Shown one piece after another: positions 1 to 8,583 of a stretch of DNA of 64,000 nucleotides. The position numbers and the translations under genes were made by a program. Below the pieces are notes generated by a model. It worked only from the letters and a program-made list of their open reading frames with translations. It was not told where the DNA came from and made no database searches. The stretch is from Pseudoalteromonas distincta (GTDB lineage Bacteria; Pseudomonadota; Gammaproteobacteria; Enterobacterales; Alteromonadaceae): positions 62,001 through 126,000 of the forward strand of contig NZ_JWIG01000011.1 in the NCBI RefSeq assembly GCF_000814675.1, in the 5' to 3' direction. The number at the start of each line of letters is the position of its first letter. Position 1 is the first letter of the stretch.

Positions 1-11
1 ATTTTTATGAC

Positions 12-39
12 AAAAAAATACCGGCTTAAGCCGGTATTT
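12..39 (-). terminator. Terminator after purK
   Basis: Positions 16-27 and 28-39 form a perfect 12-base inverted repeat (AAATACCGGCTT / AAGCCGGTATTT). Read on the minus strand it is followed by a run of seven T (complement of 12-18). This is a classic intrinsic terminator closing the purE-purK transcript. Confidence 0.9.
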
Positions 40-56
40 ATATAAAGGTATGATAA

Positions 57-1208
57 CTATTCGCTGAGCACTAAATTGGCAGCTGCTTTTAAAATACCAG
101 GATAATCTTGCTCTGGTAGGTACTCTGTAAGTTCACCAAGTTTGTCTGCAAGCTCACCCATATTAACAGCTGATACATTAATATGGCCCATTTTACGACC
201 TGGCTTAGCTGTTTTACCGTACCAATGGCTCGTTACATCAAACGTTTTTAATACTTCACTTGGAACACTTGGTTGGCCTAATACGTTTATCATCGCGGTA
301 ATGTGTTTAAGCTCTGTATTACCAAGCGGTAAGCCTGCAACAGCGCGCATGTGGTTTTCAAACTGCGAGCAATGGCAACCTTGTTGCGTCCAATGGCCTG
401 AATTATGTACGCGCGGTGCAATTTCGTTAACGAGTAACGTGCCATGTACATCAAAAAACTCAATAGCTAACACGCCAACGTAGTTAAGCTCATTTGCTAT
501 TTTTGTAAATGCATCGTTTGCTTGAGCTTCAACACTTTGATTATTTTTACCAGCAATAGAAAGCGTTAATACACCATTTGTGTGCTCGTTTTCTGTTAGC
601 GGATAAATAGCAACATTACCGTGTTTATCGCGCGCACCAATAATAGATACTTCACGATCAAACGGAATCATTTTTTCAGCAATAATCGTATGTGGCGCAA
701 GCTCGGTGCCTGATGCAATAAATTCAGCCATTTGTGACCAAATTTCGTCTATTTGATCATCCGATTTTAAACGCCATTGGCCTTTTCCGTCGTAACCCGC
801 TTGGCATGTTTTAATTACAAGTGGTTTACCTAGAGTTTTAACGGCAAGTTCTAAATGCGCTTTTTCAGTAATTAATTGGTACGGCGCACAAGTTACGTTT
901 GTTTTATCAAGCAATGCCTTTTCAAGCGAGCGATCACCACCGGTTTTAATAGCGGCTTTACCTGGGTAAAACTTATTACTGTTACAGCAAAGGGTTAGAA
1001 CATCATCAGGAATGTGCTCAAACTCTGCAGTAATGGCATCAGCGTTTGATATTGCTTGCTCAAGCGACGTGTTATAAATGTCACCGGTTAGCGGGTGCAT
1101 AATTTGTTTACTGCCTACATCGTACGCAACAACGTTTAAATTAAGCGGCGCGCCTGCAAGGCTCATCATACGTGCAAGTTGCCCTGCACCTAATATTAAA
1201 ATATTCAT
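57..1208 (-). CDS. purK: N5-carboxyaminoimidazole ribonucleotide synthase
   Basis: PurK makes N5-CAIR from AIR, bicarbonate and ATP in cytosolic purine biosynthesis. The 383-residue protein has the ATP-grasp layout: an N-terminal Rossmann-like segment opening MNILILGAGQLARM, a central ATP-binding part with KTCQAGYDGKGQW and IIAEKMIPFDREVS, and the metal-binding stretch VNEIAPRVHNSGHWT. Its length is close to that of bacterial PurK proteins, which are usually somewhat shorter than this one. It is downstream of purE with only two bases between them, so the two are co-transcribed, in the usual order for the pathway. Nothing unusual is visible in the reading frame. Confidence 0.97.
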   Translation of the reverse strand: MNILILGAGQLARMMSLAGAPLNLNVVAYDVGSKQIMHPLTGDIYNTSLEQAISNADAITAEFEHIPDDVLTLCCNSNKFYPGKAAIKTGGDRSLEKALLDKTNVTCAPYQLITEKAHLELAVKTLGKPLVIKTCQAGYDGKGQWRLKSDDQIDEIWSQMAEFIASGTELAPHTIIAEKMIPFDREVSIIGARDKHGNVAIYPLTENEHTNGVLTLSIAGKNNQSVEAQANDAFTKIANELNYVGVLAIEFFDVHGTLLVNEIAPRVHNSGHWTQQGCHCSQFENHMRAVAGLPLGNTELKHITAMINVLGQPSVPSEVLKTFDVTSHWYGKTAKPGRKMGHINVSAVNMGELADKLGELTEYLPEQDYPGILKAAANLVLSE

Positions 1209-1210
1209 TA

Positions 1211-1693
1211 TTACTCTGCAGGGTTTGGATTAGCTAATATAGTGTCGGTTTGAGCTTTACGAAAAGCTTCAATTTTTGCAAAAATTTCTGGATTTTGACA
1301 TCCTAAAATTTGTGCAGCTAATAAACCCGCGTTTGCTGCGCCCGGCTCACCAATTGCAAGCGTACCTACTGCAACGCCTTTAGGCATTTGGCAAATAGAT
1401 AAAAGTGAATCAACACCATTTAATGCTTTTGATTTTACAGGTACGCCAAGTACAGGAAGCGACGTAAAAGCAGCTGCCATACCAGGTAAATGCGCTGCGC
1501 CGCCAGCACCAGCAATAATAACTTTAATACCACGTTCTGCGGCTGAACTTGCGTAATCAGCAAGTAATTGAGGAGTGCGGTGTGCAGACACGACTTTGGT
1601 TTCGTACTTAATACCAAAATGCTCTAGCATAAGTGCTGCATGTTCCATGGTTGGCCAATCTGATTTAGAACCCATAATAATGCCAACAGTCAT
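1211..1693 (-). CDS. purE: N5-carboxyaminoimidazole ribonucleotide mutase
   Basis: PurE is the class I mutase that moves the carboxyl group of N5-CAIR to C4 to give CAIR. The 160-residue protein shows the family signatures: the N-terminal nucleotide-binding motif [13 protein letters not shown] (residues 8-20), the [10 protein letters not shown] segment around residue 35 and the glycine-rich [12 protein letters not shown] loop near residue 61. Length and start match the family, and a GAGGAG Shine-Dalgarno lies just upstream. It is the first gene of the purEK unit; its promoter and a short leader hairpin lie within about 70 bases upstream. Confidence 0.97.
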   Translation of the reverse strand: MTVGIIMGSKSDWPTMEHAALMLEHFGIKYETKVVSAHRTPQLLADYASSAAERGIKVIIAGAGGAAHLPGMAAAFTSLPVLGVPVKSKALNGVDSLLSICQMPKGVAVGTLAIGEPGAANAGLLAAQILGCQNPEIFAKIEAFRKAQTDTILANPNPAE

Positions 1694-1725
1694 AAATACT
1701 CCTCAGTAATGTATTTTAAAAATAG

Positions 1726-1758
1726 CGGACTTATGTCCGGTTTTAGGCGGGTATTATA
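1726..1758 (-). promoter_or_regulatory. purEK promoter -10 and leader hairpin
   Basis: On the minus strand a perfect TATAAT lies at 1758-1753, about 60 bases before purE. It is followed by a small leader hairpin, CGGAC-TTAT-GTCCG on the plus strand at 1726-1739. No convincing -35 box and no PurR-type palindrome were seen. The hairpin may stabilise the leader or tune translation; that part is inference. Confidence 0.45.
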
Positions 1759-1792
1759 CCCAAACCAAGTTTAATTGCGACTCACAAAAACA

Positions 1793-1822
1793 AAAAAAGC
1801 CATGTTTAAACATGGCTTTTTA
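1793..1822. terminator. Hairpin terminator after the ybiT-like gene
   Basis: A near-perfect inverted repeat AAAAAGCCATGTTT / AAACATGGCTTTTT spans 1794-1821, with A and T tracts on both sides. On the minus strand it lies just past the stop of the ABC-F gene and acts as its terminator. The structure is symmetric enough to work in both directions. Confidence 0.85.
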
Positions 1823-1844
1823 GAGTTAACGGGTAAATAGCTAA

Positions 1845-3434
1845 TTAAGCTTCTTTACTCGCTAGGTATTCTGCGTAGTTGCCTCTAAAGTCGATAACTT
1901 TACCGTCTTTAATTTCCCAAATACGGGTCGCAACCGACGATACAAACTGACGGTCGTGGGAAACAAACATCAATGTACCCTCGTAAGCTTCAAGGGCTAA
2001 GTTAAGCGCTTCAATTGATTCCATATCCATGTGGTTAGTTGGCTCATCCATTAACAATATGTTTGGCTTATGCATCATAATTTTACCAAACAACATGCGG
2101 CCTTGCTCACCACCTGAAATTACTTTAACTGATTTTTTAATATCGTTTTGAGAGAATAACATACGGCCTAAGAAGCTACGAACCACTTGCTCGTCGTCGC
2201 CTTCTTGTTGCCATTGCTCCATCCACTGAAACAAGTTCATGTCGGTTGCAAACTCATCAGCGTGATCTTGCGCGTAGTAACCAATATTCGCGTTTTCTGA
2301 GAACTTAAACTCACCAGCTTTAGGGGCTAAGCGCCCTGCTAATGTATTAAGTAATGTTGTTTTACCAACACCATTTTCACCAATAATAGCAATACGTTCG
2401 CCAACTTCTACTAAACCTTCAAGTCCAGAAAACAACGTATTGTCGTCAAAACCTTGTGTTAGGTTTGTCATTTCAAGTGCGTTTCTGAATAACTGCTTTT
2501 CTTGATCAAAACGGATAAACGGCGTTTGGCGTGAAGATGCTTTAACTTCGTCTAATTGGATTTTGTCGATACGTTTAGCACGCGATGTTGCTTGCTTAGC
2601 TTTAGATGCGTTAGCAGAGAAACGAGATACAAACTGTTGAAGTTCAGCAATTTGGTTTTTCTTTTTCGCGTTTTCGTTAAGTAATTGCTCACGTGCTTGC
2701 GTTGCTGCAAACATGTATTCGTCATAATTACCTGGGTAAATACGAAGCTCGCCGTAGTCAATGTCGGCCATGTGTGTACAAACAGAGTTTAAAAAGTGAC
2801 GGTCATGCGAGATGATTATCATGGTACAGTCGCGCTGATTTAACACGTCTTCTAACCACTTTATGGTGTAAATATCCAAGTTATTAGTAGGCTCATCAAG
2901 TAGCATAATGTCTGGGTCTGAAAATAATACCTGTGCAAGTAGCACACGCAGCTTAAAACCCGGTGCAATTTCTGACATTGGGCCAAAGTGTTGGTCAGTG
3001 CCAATACCTACACCTAATAAAAGCTCACCTGCTTTAGATTCCGCAGAGTAACCATCCATTTCAGCAAATTCAGTTTCAAGATCGGCTACTTTCATACCGT
3101 CTTCTTCACTCATTTCAGGTAAAGAGTAAATACGGTCTCGTTCTTGTTTGATTTCCCACAGCTCTTTGTGGCCCATAATCACGGTATCGATTACTGAGTA
3201 TTCTTCGTAGGCAAACTGATCTTGATTAAGTTTAGCAACGCGTTCGTTAGGATCAGTACTTACATTACCTGAAGACGCTTCAAGCTCACCACTTAAAATT
3301 TTCATAAATGTTGATTTACCACAACCATTTGCACCGATTAAACCGTAACGGTTACCATCGCCAAATTTTGCTGAGATATTTTCAAATAATGGTTTAGCAC
3401 CAAATTGCATGGTGACATTAGCTGTACTAATAAT
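1845..3434 (-). CDS. ybiT: ABC-F family ATPase, YbiT type
   Basis: This is a duplicated-ATPase ABC-F protein of the cytosolic, ribosome-associated class, with no membrane segments. Two nucleotide-binding domains are visible. The first has Walker A GANGCGKS, and [10 protein letters not shown] follows; the second has GENGVGKT, a VISGGEQGR signature and [11 protein letters not shown]. They are joined by the charged linker typical of the family. Comparison with remembered E. coli YbiT (about 530 residues) places the start at an ATT codon (3434-3432), giving 529 residues. GGAGG lies eight bases before that ATT, and NVTMQFG follows at the expected distance. An upstream GTG/ATG reading would add about 30 residues that do not resemble the family. 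The role in translation is known only by family membership. Confidence 0.9.
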   Translation of the reverse strand: MISTANVTMQFGAKPLFENISAKFGDGNRYGLIGANGCGKSTFMKILSGELEASSGNVSTDPNERVAKLNQDQFAYEEYSVIDTVIMGHKELWEIKQERDRIYSLPEMSEEDGMKVADLETEFAEMDGYSAESKAGELLLGVGIGTDQHFGPMSEIAPGFKLRVLLAQVLFSDPDIMLLDEPTNNLDIYTIKWLEDVLNQRDCTMIIISHDRHFLNSVCTHMADIDYGELRIYPGNYDEYMFAATQAREQLLNENAKKKNQIAELQQFVSRFSANASKAKQATSRAKRIDKIQLDEVKASSRQTPFIRFDQEKQLFRNALEMTNLTQGFDDNTLFSGLEGLVEVGERIAIIGENGVGKTTLLNTLAGRLAPKAGEFKFSENANIGYYAQDHADEFATDMNLFQWMEQWQQEGDDEQVVRSFLGRMLFSQNDIKKSVKVISGGEQGRMLFGKIMMHKPNILLMDEPTNHMDMESIEALNLALEAYEGTLMFVSHDRQFVSSVATRIWEIKDGKVIDFRGNYAEYLASKEA

Positions 3435-3447
3435 AGCGCTACCCTCC
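3432..3447 (-). promoter_or_regulatory. Shine-Dalgarno and putative ATT start codon
   Basis: Minus-strand GGAGG at 3447-3443 is followed by an eight-base spacer and ATT at 3434-3432. The only nearby alternative, an in-frame TTG, lies inside the GGAGG region and has no ribosome binding site of its own. ATT starts are rare but established in enterobacterial infC. Confidence 0.6.
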
Positions 3448-4071
3448 AAAGGAGTAATGATGTATTTAAATTGCGCGCAGTTTAAACCAAAATGGCCTGT
3501 TTTTCTATGAAAGTTTAAAAGCAAACCACTGCGTTTTAGCCATTTATTATGGCTATGTAGTTAGTAGTAAAAATAACGGATTAGATTTAATGGTTTCGTT
3601 AATTTTTATTCAACTTATTCTAATTAAAATCCATAAAGTATGTTTTACATACAGGCATAAGAGATTAGAAATTACGATACAAATTAGAGTAAAAACACTT
3701 TTAACGTGTTTGTGTGTCTACTTAACTCATTTTTGTTCACCCTATAATAATAAAAAGTTATATTTATGAAAATAAAGTACTTTTAGAGCTTTTACACTAG
3801 TTACTACTTTTTAACCAAGATGAAAATAATTCAAATTACAATTTTTACACATCGCTAATTCCTCATCCTATTTACCTATCAAATCATTAAAAACATAAAC
3901 TTTTGCAACACCTGAAAAACAAAATTAACCTTTAGTGAATATCCGTTAAGTTTAATGATTAATTTTATTGAGTATTTTTCACTTTTGAGCCGTTTATTGC
4001 TTTGTTAGTCTTCGAATCTGAATTTTTACCTACGTAAAAAATTGACCAATTTACACAGGGCAACACACAAG
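3448..4071. other. AT-rich intergenic region before the porin
   Basis: This stretch of about 620 bases lies between the divergent ABC-F and porin genes. It is very AT-rich with stops in all frames, and no credible small gene, hairpin-T terminator or recognisable operator was found. It presumably holds the promoters of both flanking genes and the long leader that porin genes often have. Confidence 0.6.
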
Positions 4072-5280
4072 ATGAGCAAAAAATTAGCGACGCTTATTAG
4101 CGCAAGTATTGTATTCGCACCCGCTGTTTCGGCAGTAGAATTATACAAAGATGACAAAAATACTGTTGAAGTTGGTGGATATCTTGATGTGCGTGTAATT
4201 AATACACAAAACGAAACCGAAGTTGTTAACGGTACCTCGCGCATTAACTTTGGATTTACCCGAAAGCTTAAGAAAGACTGGACTGCACTCGCACTCGTAG
4301 AATGGGGTGTAAACCCTGTTGGCAGCAGCGATATTATTTATAACAACCGTTTTGAGTCTATCCAGGATGAGTTTTTATACAACCGTTTAGGTTACGCAGG
4401 GCTTTCGCACGAAAAATATGGCCAACTTACCATTGGTAAACAATGGGGTGCATGGTACGACGTAGTTTACGGCACAAATAATAGCTTTGTATGGGATGGT
4501 AATGCGGCTGGTGTTTATACCTATAACAAAGACGATGGCGCTGTTAATGGCACTGGCCGTGGAGATAAATTAGTGCAGTACCGCAATAGCTATAATGATT
4601 TTAGTTTTGCAGTACAAGCGCAGCTTAAAAACAGCGAATTTTATACCTGTGACGTAACCGACATTTCAGAAGAAGAATGTGAAGCACTTTGGAACTCTGG
4701 CGATAGTGCAGCCCAAGAAGTTGAATTTAATTACACATTTGGTGCGTCTGTAACTTATACCCCAACTGACATGCTAACACTTACAGCAGGTGTTAACCGT
4801 GGTGAGTTTGATTTAACGTTTGGCGATGGTTCTACTCGTAATGTTGAAGATTTAATTTATGGTGCAGGTATTATGTGGGGCAACATTGATGAGCCCGGCC
4901 TATACGTTGCAGCCAACGTAAATAAAAACAAAAACCACGACACAGACAACATTGGTCGCTTAATTAAAGACGCAATCGGTGTAGAAACATTTGCATCTTA
5001 CCGCTTTGATAACGATTTTCGCCCTTTTATTGCCTACAACGTGTTTGATGCCGGTGATGATTACGTAATTCAGCCAAACTTTAACGCCGACCCAGAAGAT
5101 GTGTTTAAGCGTCAGTTTGCTGTTATTGGCCTTCACTACTTAATTGACGAAGACACTATTGCTTACGTAGAAGCGCGTAAAGACTTTAGCGACTTTGAAA
5201 GCGATAACAAAGAGCAACAAGCACAAATGGAGCAGTCGGAAGATGACGGTATAGCATTTGGTTTTAGATATAAGTTTTAA
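4072..5280 (+). CDS. Outer-membrane porin, Gram-negative general porin type
   Basis: The 402-residue protein starts at ATG 4072, where a signal peptide (MSKKLATLISASIVFAPAVSA) opens the sequence; AGGG lies 11 bases upstream. The mature part has alternating aromatic beta-strand patterns, a conserved early block VEVGGYLDVRV, the loop segment GQLTIGKQWGAWYDV typical of the OmpC/OmpF-like family, and a C-terminal phenylalanine (AFGFRYKF) used as the assembly signal. It should form a trimeric beta-barrel for diffusion of small solutes. The two cysteines near the middle (YTCDV and EEECEA) may form a loop disulphide. A strong terminator follows. Substrate preference cannot be read from the sequence. 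Confidence 0.85.
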   Translation: MSKKLATLISASIVFAPAVSAVELYKDDKNTVEVGGYLDVRVINTQNETEVVNGTSRINFGFTRKLKKDWTALALVEWGVNPVGSSDIIYNNRFESIQDEFLYNRLGYAGLSHEKYGQLTIGKQWGAWYDVVYGTNNSFVWDGNAAGVYTYNKDDGAVNGTGRGDKLVQYRNSYNDFSFAVQAQLKNSEFYTCDVTDISEEECEALWNSGDSAAQEVEFNYTFGASVTYTPTDMLTLTAGVNRGEFDLTFGDGSTRNVEDLIYGAGIMWGNIDEPGLYVAANVNKNKNHDTDNIGRLIKDAIGVETFASYRFDNDFRPFIAYNVFDAGDDYVIQPNFNADPEDVFKRQFAVIGLHYLIDEDTIAYVEARKDFSDFESDNKEQQAQMEQSEDDGIAFGFRYKF

Positions 5281-5327
5281 ATATAAGTTTATAAAACGAC
5301 TACAACTTCCCTAAGCACAACCCTTTT

Positions 5328-5361
5328 AGCCCTTTTAACTTTTTTAACTGGGCTTTTTTTA
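5328..5361 (+). terminator. Terminator after the porin
   Basis: AGCCC at 5328-5332 pairs with GGGCT at 5350-5354. Seven T follow the right arm immediately, about 50 bases past the porin stop. Confidence 0.8.
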
Positions 5362-5466
5362 TTCCGCCATACTTTTTTCAATACTCAATTTTGCATTTAA
5401 GGCTATTTCAAAAAAGGCATTAACAGCCGCATTGGTATCTGCTTTTTTAATTTGTAATAGCACCAA
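5359..5466 (-). pseudogene. Possible C-terminal remnant of a decayed gene
   Basis: On the minus strand an open frame of about 35 codons ends at TAA (5361-5359) and is closed upstream by a TGA. The peptide is helical and amphipathic, with segments KKADTNAAVNAFFEIAL and KLSIEKSMAE. It has no start codon or ribosome binding site, and the surrounding 700 bases are non-coding, so it looks like the tail of a gene otherwise lost. The ending is loosely like that of LysR-type regulators, but this is too short to name a family. Confidence 0.25.
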
Positions 5467-5748
5467 TCACGATGCCCCTATTTTTAACGTTTACCGTTTT
5501 GCTGCTCATTACAATGAGCGAGGAAAACTTTAATTAAGCACTCATAGTCCACACTCGGCATTTATATTTTTAGTGGATGTAGTTATCGCAGGCTTTATTA
5601 TTTTGATTACCTCTTTGATTACTTTTTTCTAATTTGACTCTATTGCTAAGTTTAGCGTTATAGCAATATTTAGTATGATGTGTTCTTTTGCTATAAAGCC
5701 ACCAGCCAATTTATATTGGCTGCATTAAGAGTATAAAAAATGATGAAA

Positions 5749-5835
5749 CTATATTGAAATTGCAAAGTACTTACACTGCTTATTGCTGATCACAAAGGCG
5801 AAAGGCAGTAACAAATAGATGTGTATATGCTTCAT
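5749..5835 (-). CDS. Hypothetical 28-residue hydrophobic peptide beside an SOS box
   Basis: A minus-strand ATG at 5835 opens a 28-codon frame rich in I, L, F and Y (beginning MKHIHIYLLLPFAFV) and ending at TAG 5751-5749. It begins 35 bases from a LexA-type box (5871-5886). SOS-controlled small hydrophobic peptides such as TisB are known as type I toxins, which is the only reason to list this frame. No convincing Shine-Dalgarno was found and codon evidence is weak at this length, so it may well be chance. Confidence 0.2.
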   Translation of the reverse strand: MKHIHIYLLLPFAFVISNKQCKYFAISI

Positions 5836-5870
5836 GGGTACTGACGGTATTCTAATTCAATAGTTATGCA

Positions 5871-5886
5871 CTGTATATAAAAACAG
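5871..5886. promoter_or_regulatory. LexA-type SOS box
   Basis: CTGTATATAAAAACAG matches the gammaproteobacterial LexA consensus CTGT-N8-ACAG exactly, with the usual AT-rich centre. No annotated-size gene starts next to it: the nearest real start is that of the esterase-like gene, more than 1 kb away and pointing elsewhere. It may control a small gene or be left over from a lost one. Confidence 0.55.
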
Positions 5887-6004
5887 TACATGTAATTGCT
5901 GTGCTAAAATAATTTAAACCTACCTTTTTTTTGTAAGTCGTTAATAATATTGAACTAAGTAAATTGTTATAAAGCTGATTCGTTATCATAAATAGATGAA
6001 ATAA

Positions 6005-6032
6005 CGACAACTGTATATGCATACAGTTGTCG
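6005..6032 (-). terminator. Hairpin after the esterase-like gene, with internal LexA-like core
   Basis: The arms CGACAACTGTAT (6005-6016) and ATACAGTTGTCG (6021-6032) are perfectly complementary around a four-base loop, just beyond the stop of the minus-strand gene at 6049. The trailing T tract is weak (TTATTT). The hairpin also contains CTGTATATGCATACAG, which fits the CTGT-N8-ACAG pattern. Confidence 0.55.
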
Positions 6033-6048
6033 CTTAAACCTATCTAAC

Positions 6049-6930
6049 CTACTTTTTAATAAACGTACTATAACCAGCCAATGCCTTAGCCACACTAATT
6101 GATGGATTATCTGAATGCTCAGCACCTTTGTTTATAGCACTTTGCCACACAAGGTTATTGTTAGGGTTGGCTGTTAAAACGGCCTCTAAATTACTAAACG
6201 CTTTTAACATTAGCGGATGCTCTGCCCCACCCACCGAAAGATATAAATAAGTAGACGATTTAACTTTGTTATCTTGAGCACTTAAAAACGCTTCTAAATT
6301 ATTAACTACGGTCATATCGTCATACCAAGCCGCTGGGCTAAAAGCAAAATAGCCATTAAACAATTCAGGCTTTGTATGCAGTGTATAAAGCACAAAGCTA
6401 CCACCTGCCGAAAAACCACTTAATACACGGTTATTACTAAGCTTATATTTTGCTGATAAATAAGGGAGTAACTCAGTTTCAATAAACGCTAAAAACTTGT
6501 CGGCTTCACCATTTGGTTCAATAAGTGTTTCATGCTCTGGACGCGCTTGTGTATTTACATCTTGGCGAGCATAAGGGGGCACTAAATCGCGATTACGTGT
6601 ATCTGTAAAAAACAAATTAGGAATAGACACCAATATAGCCTTATCCCCTTTTTCGCTCTTAGCTTGTTTTGTAAGTGCTTTATCCCATGTATCTAAATTA
6701 AAGTTACCATCGGTTTTAATAATTAACGGATACGCTTTTTTAGGATTGTAATTAGCGGGCAATCTTATAAACACTTTGCGCGACTCATTAAGCACGCTTG
6801 AGTTAATTGTTACATCTGTATAGGCCGATACATAATGGTTATAATAACGTATAGCTAAAATACCAATAGCAAAAATGACTACGGCTAAACTTAAATTAAT
6901 AATATAGTGTTTTGTTATTTTTATTGCCAT
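6049..6930 (-). CDS. Membrane-anchored alpha/beta hydrolase, esterase D type
   Basis: The 293-residue protein has one N-terminal membrane segment (about residues 10-29) without a clear cleavage site, so the catalytic part probably faces the periplasm on an anchor. The body is an alpha/beta hydrolase of the putative esterase (esterase D / Fes-like) family: a strand region RKVFIRLPANY, the nucleophile elbow GFSAGGSF (serine near residue 175) and a late histidine in KGAEHSDNP that could complete the triad. Relatives include ferric-siderophore esterases and acyl esterases; the substrate cannot be assigned here. It lies 30 bases downstream of the marC-like gene on the same strand. Confidence 0.75.
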   Translation of the reverse strand: MAIKITKHYIINLSLAVVIFAIGILAIRYYNHYVSAYTDVTINSSVLNESRKVFIRLPANYNPKKAYPLIIKTDGNFNLDTWDKALTKQAKSEKGDKAILVSIPNLFFTDTRNRDLVPPYARQDVNTQARPEHETLIEPNGEADKFLAFIETELLPYLSAKYKLSNNRVLSGFSAGGSFVLYTLHTKPELFNGYFAFSPAAWYDDMTVVNNLEAFLSAQDNKVKSSTYLYLSVGGAEHPLMLKAFSNLEAVLTANPNNNLVWQSAINKGAEHSDNPSISVAKALAGYSTFIKK

Positions 6931-6960
6931 ACGGCATTCCTTTCAATGTTTAGGAGTTAT

Positions 6961-7572
6961 TTAATCGAGCTTAACCCATTGCTTTATTTCCAGCGCGGTC
7001 ATAATAAGCTCAACCGAAAACGCGGCTAAAATCATCCCCATCACACGCGTTAAAATAGACGCGCCGCCAGTACCAATTAGCTTAATAATTTTACCCGAAA
7101 GCAGCAACAGTATTAAAGTAATACCCAACACACCAATTGTAACAAGCGCTGTGCCTATTTGAGTAGTAATTGGGTGTATGTGGTTATCGGTAAGTAGTAT
7201 TACCGCCAAAATAGCGCCAGGAGTCGCCGTTGCCGGTATAGCAAGCGGAAACACGGCTATATCGTGATCGGGGTCTTGTTTGGCTTTGTTAGAATCGTTT
7301 CCAAAAATCATTTGCAGGCCAAACAAAAACAATATAATTCCGCCACCTAACTGAAACGACACCAACCTAATTCCCATCGCATTAAGTATTAGTTGCCCTA
7401 TTAAAATAGAACCCAATAATACGCCCCCGGCATAAAGCACCGTTTTAAATGCAGTTTTACGACGTTGTTGATCAGTTAAATGAGAAGTAAGCGCAGCAAA
7501 CAGCGCCATAGTGCCTATTGGGTCAATGGTCGCCCAAATTACAAGCGCATCTTGAGAGAGTTTTTCTAGCAT
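6961..7572 (-). CDS. MarC family integral membrane protein (UPF0056)
   Basis: The 203-residue protein is almost entirely hydrophobic, with about six membrane segments. It shows family features: WATIDPIGTMALFAALT near the N terminus, the central GLQMIFG, and FPLAIPATATPGAI, which matches the family's characteristic second-half motif. Length agrees with the MarC/YchE/YhgN group. Members are inner-membrane proteins of unclear function; the old link of MarC to multiple antibiotic resistance has been withdrawn in the literature. It is upstream of and probably co-transcribed with the esterase-like gene. Confidence 0.9.
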   Translation of the reverse strand: MLEKLSQDALVIWATIDPIGTMALFAALTSHLTDQQRRKTAFKTVLYAGGVLLGSILIGQLILNAMGIRLVSFQLGGGIILFLFGLQMIFGNDSNKAKQDPDHDIAVFPLAIPATATPGAILAVILLTDNHIHPITTQIGTALVTIGVLGITLILLLLSGKIIKLIGTGGASILTRVMGMILAAFSVELIMTALEIKQWVKLD

Positions 7573-7734
7573 ATAAAATCCTTGTTAAGCGTAAATGTTT
7601 AATAAAACACGGGTAACAAATTCATTTGCTTACGCTTAACTATAATAGAAAGCCGCTATTTTTTGTATTTTATTTACTGAGCTTTAAGGATTGAGGATTG
7701 AAAAAAGATAAGCACTTATAATTGCCGTCTTGAG

Positions 7735-8217
7735 TTAAAGTGATTTATGCCAAATAGAATTTTCTCTTAAACTAAAGCCCAGTTTCATAAGTAAATTATG
7801 GGAACGTGCATTATGTGCACTCACCTCAGCAGACAAATGTTTAAGCGGAATATGCTTAACTAGAGTTTCAATAAAACCGGTCACCACTTCAAACATTACG
7901 CCCTTATCCCAAAAGTCAGGATGCAGCTCAAATCCGATAAACGCACTACTTTTACACGGGGTTAAATTATAAAGCCCACAAGTACCCATTAACTTTCCAG
8001 ATATATTATGTTCAATTGCGACTCTAATCACTTCGCCTTCGTAATATGCACTAATATCATCTTGTATTAATTGTTTGATTTGCGTTTTGCTAAGTGGTGT
8101 TTCGTAGTCGTTAAATTCTGACACGTGCGGGTGATTTAAAATATTAAATAAACACGCTGCGTGTTTGTGGGTAACTAAACGTAGCGTAACGCGCTCAAGC
8201 TTTGTGGTGTTAAACAT
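7735..8217 (-). CDS. GNAT N-acetyltransferase, RimJ/RimL-like
   Basis: The 160-residue protein has the GNAT fold order: TERVTLRLV-type opening (here LERVTLRLVTHKHAA), a central strand with IGFELHPDFWDKGVMFEVV that forms the acetyl-CoA pyrophosphate loop region, and the terminal motif NARSHNLLMKLGFSLRE. This is the arrangement of RimJ/RimL-type acetyltransferases, which modify protein N termini or small amines. The acceptor cannot be predicted. It starts at an ATG at 8217; about 160 bases separate its stop from the marC-like gene, so it is probably a separate unit. Confidence 0.85.
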   Translation of the reverse strand: MFNTTKLERVTLRLVTHKHAACLFNILNHPHVSEFNDYETPLSKTQIKQLIQDDISAYYEGEVIRVAIEHNISGKLMGTCGLYNLTPCKSSAFIGFELHPDFWDKGVMFEVVTGFIETLVKHIPLKHLSAEVSAHNARSHNLLMKLGFSLRENSIWHKSL

Positions 8218-8324
8218 TTTATTTAAGTGGTTAGTTAAATTAGCTCTTTATGGGCACGCATTATTAACTTACCATACCCCATTAACAAGCATTATCTTTA
8301 AAGCAAAAAGAGTAAGAGAACGTA

Positions 8325-8525
8325 ATGAGTGACGATTTTAAAGTAATACAACCCACTACCACAGTATATTGCCCAAAGCGCGGCGAAGGCTGGACCTTAA
8401 CAGGCATTACTAATATTAACGAGTTTACCTCAGTAATGTTTGACGGCACACGCTATACGCTTCCAGCACGCGAAATAGTAGAAGAACTTCTTCCTAACCA
8501 ATTAGCGCGTGAACAAAATAGCTAA
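8325..8525 (+). CDS. Small conserved-looking hypothetical protein
   Basis: This is a 66-residue soluble acidic protein, starting ATG 8325 with an AGAG-type ribosome binding site about ten bases upstream. It has one cysteine in VYCPKRGEGW and an SH3-like small-barrel look (short strands GWTLTGI, TSVMFDGTRYTL, then a charged helix REIVEELLPNQ). No family is recognised. It is convergent with the CPXCG gene, with a hairpin between them. Confidence 0.6.
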   Translation: MSDDFKVIQPTTTVYCPKRGEGWTLTGITNINEFTSVMFDGTRYTLPAREIVEELLPNQLAREQNS

Positions 8526-8542
8526 CCAAACACATACACAGT

Positions 8543-8566
8543 AAAAAGGCTGCAATTTTGCAGCCT
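8543..8566 (-). terminator. Terminator after the CPXCG gene
   Basis: AGGCTGCAA (8547-8555) and TTGCAGCCT (8558-8566) form a nine-base stem with a two-base gap. On the minus strand five T follow, so it terminates the gene at 8584-8778; only the hairpin, without T tract, serves the plus strand. Confidence 0.8.
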
Positions 8567-8583
8567 ACTATCTAATCAACGAA

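Noticed and set aside
142-483. Plus-strand open frame inside purK
   Set aside because: It is the antisense shadow of an intact, well-conserved gene and its protein resembles no family.
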